DNA of 64,000 nt from Amaurobius ferox (Eukaryota > Arthropoda > Arachnida > Araneae > Amaurobiidae), in assembly GCA_951213105.1 (NCBI GenBank), contig OX578146.1, positions 51,057,275 to 51,121,274 of the forward strand, in the 5' to 3' direction. Positions 50,656-63,097 of the stretch are shown one piece after another. Below the pieces are notes generated by a model, which did no database searches, was not told the DNA's origin, and saw only the letters and a list, made by a program, of their open reading frames with translations. The number at the start of each line of letters is the position of its first letter. Positions within the stretch are counted from its first letter, which is position 1. The translations under genes and the position numbers were made by a program.

Positions 50656-51414
50656 ACTTTCCCTGCAATACATGGTAATGTATAGGGAAAGTATTGGAAT
50701 CATGTCGAAAATCGCAACTCGAGTTTTCGACGGATCTACACGTTTCGAGACCTCTAGAATACGAAAAAACTATTTTTAGCGCGACGTCTGTGTGTGTGTC
50801 TGTGTGTCTGTCTGTCTGTCTGTGCAGATTTTGTATCCACTCTAACTGAAAAACTAATTGACCGAATTTCATAAAATTTGATAGGTATGTCACTTGTGGG
50901 CGAATCTGGTGCTGATTAGTTTTTGGTAAGATTCGGGATAAAAGAACCCGCCTTTTTTTGCGAAATGGCCCGCAAAGGCTTGTATCCACTCTAGCTAAAA
51001 ATCCAATAGACCGAATTTCACAAAATTTGGTAGATAAGGCGCTTATTGGTCACCCTGGTGCTGATTAGATTTTGGTACGATTCGAAAATAAATAACCTGC
51101 CTTTTTTTGCAAAATGGTCCGCAAAAATCGCCAAAATTTAAAATAAAGAACTACGTATGCTCAAATATGTCCATTAAATGCTCGTTTAATACGTAATTTT
51201 TAACGAAGAAAAGAATAAGACCAACCCCATTACACTCGGACTAGCCGTTCTCAGGAAATTTTAGTTTTTTCGTATTTTCTCTACGCCATCTTTGAAAATA
51301 AGTCCAGTTATCAAATGAGATCGAAAATTGAATTTAAAGTGAATTAAATTTAATTAAAATAAAGAGAACGTGAATATAAGTCTGCAGGGAAAGTCATGTG
51401 CTGCCCCCATCAGA
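50656..51414 (-). mobile_element. HINE/Helentron-like element, family A, full length
   Basis: Complete hairpin, TCTG microsatellite (50788-50824), two modules and terminus CTGCAGGGAAAGTCATG..CATCAGA, T-rich flanks. Confidence 0.85.
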
Positions 51415-51539
51415 TTTTTTATTTTGCTATATTAACATAGAGGATCTGAGTTGTGTTTATTTGACGATAGAAGATTATTTAGGTCATTTTCAATTTTTCT
51501 TCATTAATGACATGGAACGATTCTTAGATTCTCCCTACA

Positions 51540-51581
51540 GATCGTACACACACAGACAGACACCTTCTCTTATTATATAGA
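51540..51581 (-). mobile_element. Canonical Helitron 5' end fragment
   Basis: On the minus strand: A|TCTATATAATAAGAG then GTGTCTGTCTGTGTGTG. The start and adjacent TCTG run match the complete Helitron at 59.8 kb. The body beyond is not recognisable. Confidence 0.45.
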
Positions 51582-53714
51582 TTACGTCTATTACACACAA
51601 AAAGTATATATATTATATAAAAATTCATGAAAATTCGTCTATTAATCGTACGGATTCCGTTCAAAGATTGTTTGAAAGAGAATTGTTTTACCTTTTCGAT
51701 GGTATTAAAATGGAAGCTTTAATATAATATTTTCGGTCTCTAGGAATGCCTTTGAGTGAAAATTGCTCAAAATCGGGCTATTTTGTATTTTAAAAACTAT
51801 CTCGCCGATGTGCACATTCCCGGGTCCATGCCATGAAATTTGGTATATTTTTCAGTATTGTAGACCTCTCACACAGAGAAACAAATTACAAAGACGTCCA
51901 TAAGGGAGGGCAAGAGGGTACTTGCCCTCACCTGGACGTTCAAGATCACAGAGGTGGACATCAATATAGACAATTTTGTATATATTATCCTTGAGTTTTC
52001 CCCCATTGACGTCACTGGCCCTCCAAGATACTTTAAACAATGACTAATGCCCCCTCCTAATGACAAATGTCCCCTCCTGGGAAAAATTCTATGGGCGTCG
52101 ATGGAGAGACAGTTTCTTTTATTATGTAAACATTTTGTAACAATATGTTATTTTGTGTAAGGGAACGTTCACATTCCTGTGCTTTTGAGACTATACTAAT
52201 TTAATTCATTATTTTCATTTATATAAATGAAGCAAATCAAATATTTATTTATAATAGAAATATTAATTTTTAAGTAAATGTAAAGATAAAACAACCCAAA
52301 TAATTAGTATTATAAATATTTAGAGTTTTAGTTGCATTGCAGGAAATAGGCTACATTATCTGGAGCACAGTGCTTGATGAAGAAAAGGAGCCCTAGATAG
52401 GAACACTAGATAGACTCCATGTGGCGGAGCCGCCTATTGAAATTGAGCCCTCTGCACACATTTATCATAGCCTCTCCTCTATATTAGATTTTCTCTTTTT
52501 TGTGAATTTTTAATGTCTTCTCCAGCCTCAAAAAGAAAAGAAAATATGGGCTGTCCGGATCCTTTATGGAGCCTCCATCCCCGCATTCTAGTAATATCTG
52601 TCTTCCTTTATATGAAGCTCTCACATGTGCGCCCCCCCCCCTCCCCCCAAGCCTTCGATAGACCAAGGTGCACAGAAACCTTTGTCATTGTTTTTGACAG
52701 CAGCATTCTGACACGATTGACTTACCTTTTGACATAGGCTCTTTAAGCTTCAATTTTAAGTATTTTCGAATAAAACTATACGGTGAAATTCCCATTAACA
52801 CTATCTGAAGCCCCTTTAAGTCAAAATTTATTTTGACTGTTTCGGTATATTTTCGAATTTATTATATAACCAGAAATATGGAGAAGATCAATTTTCAACA
52901 TTGAATACAATTTTGCAATGATTTCAAATTAGGAATTTCTCAAAGTGTTGAGAAATTCAGGGTCAACCCCCCCCCCCCCCCCCTCTTACACACACACACA
53001 CACCACCTCTAAATTAAGAGCCAGCCCTAAGTGACTTGTTTAATCCGCTCACCGGCAAATGAGCCTCTGGCTATAGAGTAAAAGTCATAATGAGGAACTT
53101 GTGCGGGAAAATGCTTTGAATTTGTTCCACTTTGTGGGCATCATTTTGTAAGTTAAATAATCTTTGAATAAATTCCAGATTGTGTTGAATTTCAGTCAAG
53201 GTCATTTGCTGAGATGAGAGGGAAAAGAGCTGCTAGCCGAGACTCAATTAATAATTTGCTTTTAAATCCACCACTTTATTTTCTTGCATATCAATTGCCG
53301 TATCAGGAATAAAAGAATAATCGATTTTAATCTGCAAATGTTATCCTATATAATGTTATTAATAATAATGTTATCCTAGATAATGTTATGTTAAATTCTT
53401 TATATATCTGTTTATTTCTTTGACTTTTTTTACATATTTTATTTTATCTTTTTTGTTTTGGTTTTATAATGCAATGGATTTTATTTATTTTTGTGATGAA
53501 ATATGAATTGCACGCTTACTTCCGTAGTGTGATGGAAACAATTTAAATATTTTTCCGCCTCTAAATATTCTAAAAATAATTTATCTTCCTGTTTGAATTT
53601 TTGGAAATTTAAATGCATGGCTGTTATAATAGTTTATTGCTTACAAAGCTCAGTATCACTTGAAATAAATGTATCTAACTCTTATTTCTTTATGTAATAG
53701 TTATAAAGAATCTT
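51582..53714. other. Unrecognised sequence
   Basis: Holds a C10 run (52632-52641), a C17 run (52967-52983) followed by a CA run, and family E copy 2. No gene is seen. Confidence 0.5.
53120..53300. repeat. Diverged dispersed repeat (family E), copy 2
   Basis: ATCATTTTGTAAGTTAAATA, AAGGTCATTTGCTGAGATG, AGGGAAAAGAGCTGC and TTTTAAATCCACCACTTTA match copy 1 in order, same orientation. Confidence 0.5.
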
Positions 53715-53772
53715 GCTGCCCCAACCGGGAATCGAACCACAGATATTTGTACTAGCTAGCCGACGTTCAAGC
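53715..53772 (-). mobile_element. tRNA-like fragment with a B-box, cut by the 402-bp array
   Basis: The minus strand reads GTGGTTCGATTCCCGG and then TTGGGGCAGC, like the T-arm and 3' acceptor side of a tRNA. The 5' half is absent because the satellite starts here. It differs from the SINE family elsewhere in the window. It could be a tRNA pseudogene or another SINE. Confidence 0.35.
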
Positions 53773-55782
53773 GTTTGTACATCTATACATTACCATGTAT
53801 TGCAGGGAAAGTAAAAATGAATTAAATTTAATTAAAATAAAGATAACGTGAATATAAGTCTGCAGGGAAAGTCATGTGCTGCCCACGTCAGATTTTTTAT
53901 TTTTGAAATTGGCATTGAAAAATGAGAAAATCCAATGCATTATTTTTACAATATAAAATGCAGCAAGTTTATCCGCAACAACAATACTGAAAATTCATAC
54001 AATTTTGGAATATTCAAAATTTCCAAGCCTCAAACCCAGTTTATACCTGGGAAGATCCATTTTCGACGATATACAAAGCGGGCAATTGCTGAAGACCTGC
54101 GAAGCTCATGGGCACATCATCTGTGCTCAATGTACATTTTTTTTACTCTAAAAATTTTATGTAGAATAAAAATTGTTTGTACATCTATACATTACCATGT
54201 ATTGCAGGGAAAGTAAAAATGAATTAAATTTAATTAAAATAAAGATAACGTGAATATAAGTCTGCAGGGAAAGTCATGTGCTGCCCACGTCAGATTTTTT
54301 ATTTTTGAAATTGGCATTGAAAAATGAGAAAATCCAATGCATTATTTTTACAATATAAAATGCAGCAAGTTTATCCGCAACAACAATACTGAAAATTCAT
54401 ACAATTTTGGAATATTCAAAATTTCCAAGCCTCAAACCCAGTTTATACCTGGGAAGATCCATTTTCGACGATATACAAAGCGGGCAATTGCTGAAGACCT
54501 GCGAAGCTCATGGGCACATCATCTGTGCTCAATGTACATTTTTTTTACTCTAAAAATTTTATGTAGAATAAAAATTGTTTGTACATCTATACATTACCAT
54601 GTATTGCAGGGAAAGTAAAAATGAATTAAATTTAATTAAAATAAAGATAACGTGAATATAAGTCTGCAGGGAAAGTCATGTGCTGCCCACGTCAGATTTT
54701 TTATTTTTGAAATTGGCATTGAAAAATGAGAAAATCCAATGCATTATTTTTACAATATAAAATGCAGCAAGTTTATCCGCAACAACAATACTGAAAATTC
54801 ATACAATTTTGGAATATTCAAAATTTCCAAGCCTCAAACCCAGTTTATACCTGGGAAGATCCATTTTCGACGATATACAAAGCGGGCAATTGCTGAAGAC
54901 CTGCGAAGCTCATGGGCACATCATTTGTGCTCAATGTACATTTTTTTTACTCTAAAAATTTTATGTAGAATAAAAATTGTTTGTACATCTATACATTACC
55001 ATGTATTGCAGGGAAAGTAAAAATGAATTAAATTTAATTAAAATAAAGATAACGTGAATATAAGTCTGCAGGGAAAGTCATGTGCTGTCCACGTCAGATT
55101 TTTTATTTTTGAAATTGGCATTGATAAATGAGAAAATCCAATGCATTATTTTTACAATATAAAATGCAGCAAGTTTATCCGCAACAACAATACTGAAAAT
55201 TCATACAATTTTGGAATATTCAAAATTTCCAAGCCTCAAACCCAGTTTATACCTGGGAAGATCCATTTTCGACGATATACAAAGCGGGCAATTGCTGAAG
55301 ACCTGCGAAGCTCATGGGCACATCATCTGTGCTCAATGTACATTTTTTTTACTCTAAAAATTTTATGTAGAATAAAAATTGTTTGTACATCTATACATTA
55401 CCATGTATTGCAGGGAAAGTAAAAATGAATTAAATTTAATTAAAATAAAGATAACGTGAATATAAGTCTGCAGGGAAAGTCATGTGCTGCCCACGTCAGA
55501 TATTTTATTTTTGAAATTGGCATTGAAAAATGAGAAAATCCAATGCATTATTTTTACAATATAAAATGCAGCAAGTTTATCCGCAACAACAATACTGAAA
55601 ATTCATACAATTTTGGAATATTCAAAATTTCCAAGCCTCAAACCCAGTTTATACCTGGGAAGATCCATTTTCGACGATATACAAAGCGGGCAATTGCTGA
55701 AGACCTGCGAAGCTCATGGGCACATCATCTGTGCTCAATGTACATTTTTTTTACTCTAAAAATTTTATGTAGAATAAAAATT
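53773..55782. repeat. 402-bp satellite, exactly 5.0 copies, built on a family A terminus
   Basis: Units start GTTTGTACATCTATACATTA at 53773, 54175, 54577, 54979 and 55381. Each contains half of a family A hairpin ending GCAGGGAAAGT, joined to ~80 bp of the family A 5' end (GTGAATATAAGTCTGCAG... to CACGTCAGA). About 285 bp of sequence not seen elsewhere in the window follows. Copies differ at only a few bases (for example CATTTGTG in copy 3, GCTGTCCACG in copy 4, CAGATATTT in copy 5). The unit is 134 codons long, so the same 93-codon frame recurs. I do not call it a gene. Confidence 0.95.
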
Positions 55783-55907
55783 TATATTCTACTTAAACTA
55801 ATTAACCTAACTTTAAGAAATTATTCTTTAAAACTACCAAGAACCTACTTTCGTCTAGGGACTCTTGAAAGAGTTAAAACGGCCCTGTTTTGGGGAACAA
55901 ACCTGTT

Positions 55908-56844
55908 ACTTTCCTTATATACATAATGTATAAGGAAAGTATTGTGACGGGGGAGAGAATTCGAATTCGAGTTTTCGACGGGAGAGCACGTTTCAAGCAT
56001 CCCTGATCACGAATCAGACATTTTTGAAGTGATGTCTATGTGTGTGTGTGTGTGTGTGTGTGAAAGTATGTGTGTGTGTGTGTGTGTGTGTCAGTGAGTC
56101 TGTGGAGACGATAACTGACGAACGAATGGACCGATTCGAACCAAATTTGGTACAAAAATCACAATCCGTAAACACTGGAAGCCTATTGTTTTTATACGTA
56201 ATCGAATGTTAAGAACCCCACTAAATTTTCGAATGAAATTTTGAAAAAATCGTCAAAAAATCAAACCGCTAATAAAGTTACGCAAATAGACATTTCTTAT
56301 GTAATTTTTCATTAGAAAACGATTGGCATAAATTTTAGAACGCTAACATGAACCGTTCTCGAGATATTGTACATTTTTTCAAAAAAATTATGAAAAAGTC
56401 ACATAAAAAAAAAAAATTCCTATTGAGAAACATGTTCACTTTTCATATGTAAATACCATGCGATAAATTGAGTGACATCATTCTCGTGGATCTAGCTCGT
56501 TCCATTCATGAAAAAATATACTTTGAATAATACTTTTGTATTTGAACGCCAATAGTCATTTATCTGCTGTAAGAATAACTTTTTTCTTAGTGCATAACGC
56601 TTGGCGAGATTTTGGCGGAATGTCGCCAACTTGGCGCCTTTTTTGAAATGTTGCCAAATTAATGAAAATCTCGCCAAATGGATAAAAATGATGCTAAATC
56701 AATGAAAATGATGACTAATTGTCGAAAATTCAATATCTTGGAAAGAATATTAGTATCTACTATAAGAAAAACCTATTTTATTACTGTAAAAGTAGTAAAT
56801 TCATTAAAATTATATAAGGAAAGTCATGTGTTGCCCACATCAGA
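55908..56844 (-). mobile_element. HINE/Helentron-like element, family B, full length
   Basis: Hairpin ACTTTCCTTATATACATAATGTATAAGGAAAGT, GT microsatellite (about 56038-56091), ACTGACGAACGAATGGACCG, palindrome region from 56602, terminus TATAAGGAAAGTCATG..CATCAGA, then T run. Confidence 0.85.
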
Positions 56845-56912
56845 TTTTTTTTTATTTTAAATCGTTATATCTCTAACTATATGGAGAAGGAAATTGTTTC
56901 AGAAGCATTATT

Positions 56913-57677
56913 ACTTTCCCTGCAATACATGGTAATGTATAGGGAAAGTATTGGAATCATGTCGAAAATTGCAACTCGAGTTTTCGATGAATCTACGCGT
57001 TTCGAGACCTCTACAATACGAAAAAACTATTTTTAGCGTGATGTCTGTGTAATGTATGTATCCACTCTAACTCAAAAACTAATGGATCGAATTTCATAAA
57101 ATTTGGTAGGTAAGGCCCTTGGGTGTGACCCTGGTGCTGATTAGTTTTTGGTACAATTCGGGAAAAAAGAACTCGCCTTTTTTGCGAAATGGTCCTCAAA
57201 AATCTAATGTATTCGCTCTAGCTGAAATACAAATTGACCAAATTTCACAAAATTCGGTAGATAAATCACATGTAGGATACTCTGGTGCTGATTAGATTTT
57301 GGTACTATTCGGAAAAGAACAACCTGCCTTTTTTTTTACAAAATGGCTCGCAAAAATCGCTAATATCTAAAAAAAGACTACGTATGTTCAAATGCATCAA
57401 TTAAATACTTGTTTTATACGTAATTTTTGACGAAGAAAAGAATAAGAACAACTCTCTTACTCTAGGACTAACCGTTCTCGAGATATTTGAGATTTTTCGC
57501 ATTTTTATATGCCGCCTTTGGAAAAATGTCCAATTACCAAGTAAAAGTAGGAATTGAATTAAAAATGGAAATTTAGTGTCATTTTGTGCAATAAAACTCA
57601 ATTTAATGAGTTCTTAAAGAAATAAAGAAAAAATGAATTTGAGTCTGCAGGGAAAGTCATATGCTGCCCACATCAGA
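56913..57677 (-). mobile_element. HINE/Helentron-like element, family A, full length
   Basis: Complete hairpin; the microsatellite is reduced to GTCTGTGTAATG. Two modules, terminus CTGCAGGGAAAGTCATATGC..CATCAGA. The body is the long subtype of array units 2-4. Confidence 0.85.
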
Positions 57678-59782
57678 TTTTTTTTACTTGTTACAATCAA
57701 GAAAGCATTACAAATAAAGCGTTTGGTTGACTTGTTTCGAATAAGAAAGTATTACAAGCACGATGCATGTACTTCATTATTTACAAAAAGAAACAAAAAC
57801 ATTATAGTAAAATCATTTAAAACCAGGGTAATCGTTGTTTGAGAATCAAATAAATTTGACTCTCTTTTCTTACACCATACAAGGGATTTACAAAATTGAA
57901 ACAGACACTAGGGATAATTCATCCATCCTGGCTCCGAAAAGGGAAAAGGAGAAAATACAACTGGAGATGGAGGGATTATATTTTAGAGGGGCTGCACATG
58001 ATTGAATCGTATTAGTCACTTCTTCCCCTATCCCTGCAGTAGCGTCCCCTATCCCTGCGTGTGGTGGAGTCGGGATTTGTGGGAGGGTTGGATTGAATGT
58101 CATTGATTGTCGTCTGCCCAGGGAATGTTTACAGAGAGTGGTCTTATCAGGTCTGTGATATGGTTAGCAATAATTGGGCTGATAATCAGTAAGGAGACAT
58201 GCTTAGCGACTGCCAGTTATTGAACGGGCCAGGATTGGCTTAGCCCGTCCTGTTAAAAAACAGTTATTCATATTCTGAAGTATGACTACTTGGTAGAGTG
58301 GGGAAGTAGTTCAATCAATAAAGACATGAACCCTCAACAAATTCATGTAAAGCTGAATTTTGGCACATGAATAGTACTTACTAAAACATATATTTTCCCA
58401 AAAGCCCCCTAAACTCCGACCCTTGCTTTCCCCCCCCCCTCCTCTGAAGTATCGAATTGCAGCGTTTAGGGATTTATTTTATTTCTGGTGAATGGAACCT
58501 CGTACAAAGATGCAGTTGGTTTTAAATTACTTCAAATATAATGATAAATGTGTTTTTCAATATATTTTGTACATATATTCTGTTTATTTTTTTACAAATT
58601 TCATAAATATGCTTATTTTGTATTGGATTTATCTAATTTTTTGTGTTTTAACAATAAGTAGACTTTTAAAATCCAAACATATTTCAACTAAATTTATGTT
58701 ACATTAAAGTATATTTTACAAGGTTTAAATTGATATACAATAGTTCTTACTTGTACGTAAAATTGAGCAGCTGGTGACGTAATTGCTGGACGCCGTCCTG
58801 AGCGTCGTCATTGAGGCAGGATTTCAACTGTGCTTTAAATTTCATTATATACTCTTCCTTGTAAGTGATGATTTACAAGAAAAAGAACCATTTGTCGATA
58901 ATTTTACTTCTGAGATGACTTGGTATATAGTAATTATACAGACAACTATGCATACATTTTGAGTTTTCAGTGGATTAAAGTAGCCGATCCGCATGCTTTT
59001 CAAATACGAGAAACATTTTCATTAAGCTCTGCCTGTTACCAATTCCGAGAAATTAATTTTTTTTCTATCAGCCCCAAAACTTTCAAGTTGCTTTTATCTA
59101 TTTTAATATTCTTGCTTGAGTGATAATGCAAATTTTGTAAGGCGAGTTGCAATTATCGTAAAGTGATGCTGTTATTCGTTAGAATCATAAGGCCCTAAAT
59201 AAATTCAATTTCGAAAATTTTCGAAGACTGGACACCTTCTTGTAAACCATCACATATAATTAATCTTCTATTCTTTTTGTAATTTGTGAAAAACTTAGAT
59301 TGCTGAGAAACTGAGCTGATGTTTGAACCATATTATTCTATATATATATATAGTGATTTTTGATTTTACTGCAATAGCTATGAATATTTATCAAATGAAT
59401 TTAATAGAAATTATAGATTATTTAGATTTGTCAAATCTTTATATTGCAACCGAGCTTTAATTTTAAAATATTTTCGATTACTTTCAATTTTGTACTATAG
59501 CATTTTACACTTCAAAGTCACTGGAATCCACTTTCCTCCACTGGAATTTCCTTCACTGGAATCCATTTTCGCATTGAAACAATAAAGTCCGTTACAATAT
59601 CCGCACATAGACGTGCAAAGAAAAGTTGATCAGCGACAACTACATGAATGAACACAAGCAGCTTTACAATTGCAGGAAATACTTAATAACAATTCTTGTG
59701 GTGATACCGGACAGGTTGTTGGAATTTGTGTTAAATTACACCATCTTCATTTGTCCATCCCCAATCAGTAGATACAATTTTA
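57678..59782. other. Unrecognised sequence
   Basis: No gene or repeat recognised. A C10 run lies near 58431 and a short GGAATCCACTTTCC-type local duplication at 59520-59568. Confidence 0.5.
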
Positions 59783-61201
59783 TCTATATAAGTAAAATTG
59801 AAAATCTGTCTTACTGTCTGTCTGTCTGTCTGTCTGTGTGTTTGTCCCGCCATCACGGGAGAACGGCGAAACCGAATTTGATAAAATTTTGTGGATAGCT
59901 TGGAAATAGTTCCACTTAAAATTTAGTCTATGAAGTTTCTACGATCAGTGGTTCTCGAGATATTAGTAAAAAACAAAATTTTCGTTTGTCTCATCATAAC
60001 GGGAGAACAGCTGAACCGAATTTGATGAAATTTTGTGGATAGCCTTGAAATAGCCCCCATAAATTCAGCCCAAGCTTCGAGTATCTAAGACCAGGGGTTG
60101 TCGAGATATTAATGAAAAACGAAACTTTTTCCTAGGAGTTCTACTCTCTAACTCCGTGGTTTATCCAAACGAAAAGCTTGAAAATCGTTTGAAAGTGAAT
60201 TAAAACCTTATCTCTGAGTTTGATAGGAGATTTTTTGCGCTAATTAATCATTTTCTGAAAACATGAATTGTTTGAAAAATGATTTAAATGGGAAATCTAT
60301 CTCCATGGTTTATATTTCACAAGCTTTTACTGAACAATGAAAAGTATAAAGAAATCAAAATGGTTATTTAATTTCGCAGTTTATGAGGAAGATTCTATCT
60401 TATATCATGTTGCTCAGAAACGCAATTAAATTATATCTGTATGTTAATTTTAATTATTATTTTTTCGATTTGAATAATAAATAAATGGATATAAAAATAT
60501 ATTTTAGAAAAGAACTATTTCATTTTTCTTATAGCATTTTTGACTGGAGAATATCAATTACGGTCTTCAGGTTTAAACGTTATTATCATTGATATTTTCT
60601 GGGATAATTGATTCAGGGATTATTGATATTTTCAAGTTATTATGCAATTGTTTTATTATGACAAAATTTGTTTAAACTCATATATTGTACGTTGTACGAG
60701 TAATCTTCTACAAATACACGAGTATATCTTCTAATCTACGAGAATCTAAGTAGTACAGGTATATTGGCATATGTTTTGATGTATATTGGAATCAATTACG
60801 ACCTTCTGGTATAAAGAGTACGGGGATATTGATATTTTCAATTGATTACCTCATCTCTTTTATTTTGGCAAAGATTTTTGAGACTCATATTGTAATACGG
60901 GTAATCTTCTACTAACACACTGGCATATTTTCTAATCTGCGACAATATAAGTAGTACTGTGTTGCATAATTGATTCAATTCCTTTTTTTTTTTTTTTTTT
61001 GTAAATTTGCTTACAAAAGGGGCCAGGATGTTTTTCTCTTCAGATCTGTCCGTGAAGATAATATTGCATAGTGAGAACATATATTCTTAAACTTCTCTTT
61101 AGGGGCAATAAATTTAATATTTTAACAGAATTTGCACATAATTGCGAATTATAAGTTTCTTTATATTATATACTCCGTACGAAGAACGGGTATGCTGCTA
61201 G
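59783..61201 (+). mobile_element. Complete canonical Helitron, non-autonomous
   Basis: Starts TCTATATAAGTAAAATTG after an A and ends GGGTATGCTGCTAG before a T, so it sits in an A|T target with no duplication. A hairpin (CCGT at 61175-61178, ACGG at 61186-61189) precedes the CTAG end by about 9 bases. Inside, a TCTG run (about 59806-59838) is followed by two ~143-bp modules (ACCGAATTTGATRAAATTTT at 59871 and 60014). The remaining ~1 kb is AT-rich and encodes no Rep/helicase. Confidence 0.85.
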
Positions 61202-61467
61202 TCCTAACTAAATTTGAATTTGGTAATATACTCTTAAGAGATGCTGTTCAGCAGCACTTTTTGTGGGTGGAAGTCTACTCAAATCAAAGGTTGATTTTGG
61301 TGACAGTTTGACAGTCAGTTTCTTAAGAAGAAAATGGCGCGTTTCATTTATAGTTTCATATTGGTTTAATCCATACATATTGAGAATGAAACATTCTCCT
61401 TTGTCATAAAGATAATTTTAACAGTATTAGCTTGTAGCAAGATTTTTGCCTGCAATCTAGCATTTTT

Positions 61468-62419
61468 ACTTTCCTTATATACATAATGTATAAGGAAAGT
61501 ATTGTGACGGGGTCGAAAATTCGAATTCGAGTTTTCGACGGGAGAGCACGTTTCAAGCATCCCTGATCACGAATCAAACATTTTTGAGGTGATGTCTGTG
61601 TGTTTGTGTGTGAAAATGTGTGTGTGTGTGTGGGGGGGATGTGTGTGTGTCAGTGAGTCTGTGGAGACGATATCTCACGAACGAATGGAGCGATTCGAAT
61701 GAAATTTGGTACAAAAATCACAATCCATGAATACTGGAAGCCTATTCTATTTAACCGTAATCGAATGTTCAGAACCCCCCTAAATTTTCGAGTGAAATTT
61801 TGAAAAAATCATCAAAAAATCAAAACCTTTAATAAAAGTACGCAAATAGACATTTCTTGTGTAATGTTTCCTTAGAAAACGATTGATATAAACTTTAGAA
61901 AGCTAGCATAAACCGTTCTCGAGATATTGCATATTTTTCAAATAAATTTATAAAAAAAAATTCCCATAAATTAAAAAAAATATATTAACTGTTGAGAAAC
62001 ATGTTCACTTTTCATATGTAAATCATGCGATAAATTTGGTGACATCATTCTGGTGAATCTAGCTAGTTCCATTCATAAGAAAAGATACGTTAAGTAATAC
62101 ATTTGTATTTGAATGTCAATAGTCATTTATCTGCTATAAGAATAACTTATTTCTCCGTCCATAACGCTTGGCGAGATTTTGGCGGCGAATTTGGCGAAAT
62201 GTCGCCAACTTGGCGACTTTTTAAATGTTGCCAAATTAACGAAAATCTCGCCAAATGGATAAAAATGACGCTAAATCGATGAAAATGATGACTAATTAAA
62301 GAAAGTTCAATATCTTGTAAAGAATATAAGTATCTACTATAAGAATAACATTGTTTTAACTGTAAAAGTAGTAAATTGATTGCATTATATAAGGAAAGTC
62401 ATGTGTTGCCCACATCCGA
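61468..62419 (-). mobile_element. HINE/Helentron-like element, family B, full length
   Basis: Hairpin as in the 17.6-kb copy, GT microsatellite with a G7 interruption (about 61597-61650), ATCTCACGAACGAATGGAGCG, palindrome region from 62168, terminus TATAAGGAAAGTCATG..CATCCGA, then T run. Confidence 0.85.
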
Positions 62420-63092
62420 TTTTTTGAAGACTGAATGAGATTTACTGTTTTAAATTTCCTGACAGCATACAGAGGGGAGGAGGTGCCACATCCAGCAACA
62501 CTATGAGTGAATAAAAACGGCTTGCAAATGTTTCCGTAGATGCACACAAATTTATCAATAATGTGTATAATAGATAGATTGGCAGAATTAGGAGATGGTT
62601 TAAAGAAAAATATAGATGAAGCTGTTTCTTGCGCTAATGCCAAAAGCAAAACCAGCAAATCAGTATCCGTGCCAACAACAACGTTGTGATACGATGGAAT
62701 TTTGTTTAATGCAATATCAGTATGCCTCAGCCATCAAAACATCAATGTTTTTCTTCAACAGGTGTTGTGATAATAATGCTATTAATCTTCACTTTCTGTA
62801 ATTTGCGGGAAAACTGTGCAATACATTCTATGTTTTCAATAAATAAAATATAAGCTGCAGCTCTCTTGGTTGTTCTTCTTAATTGTTCCTGTTGTTTAGT
62901 CAGGATAGCCGTCAAGAACTACAATGATGTTGGAACAATACCTTTCATTTTAGACTAGCCGCTTTCGGCGACCAGCCTGTTCACTATGCTTGAAAATTCT
63001 GACCGTGGCAAACTCGCTGGACCCCGTGGAGTTAACAAAGTTTGTTTTAGTTTAATGTCGTTAAAACTAATAATGAAATTTTAAGATGAAAA
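62420..63092. other. Unrecognised sequence
   Basis: No gene or repeat recognised. A 100-codon minus-strand frame overlaps the end of the family B copy and has no domain. Confidence 0.5.
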
Positions 63093-63097
63093 ATAAT

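Noticed and set aside
42055..52015. Perfect CRE sites (TGACGTCA) near 42055 and 52008
   Set aside because: One or two 8-mers are expected by chance in 64 kb and neither has supporting context.
53935..55926. A 93-codon frame repeated five times as a possible tandem gene family
   Set aside because: The frame ends inside a HINE hairpin and repeats only because the satellite unit is a multiple of three. No start context, domain or regulatory signal supports a gene.
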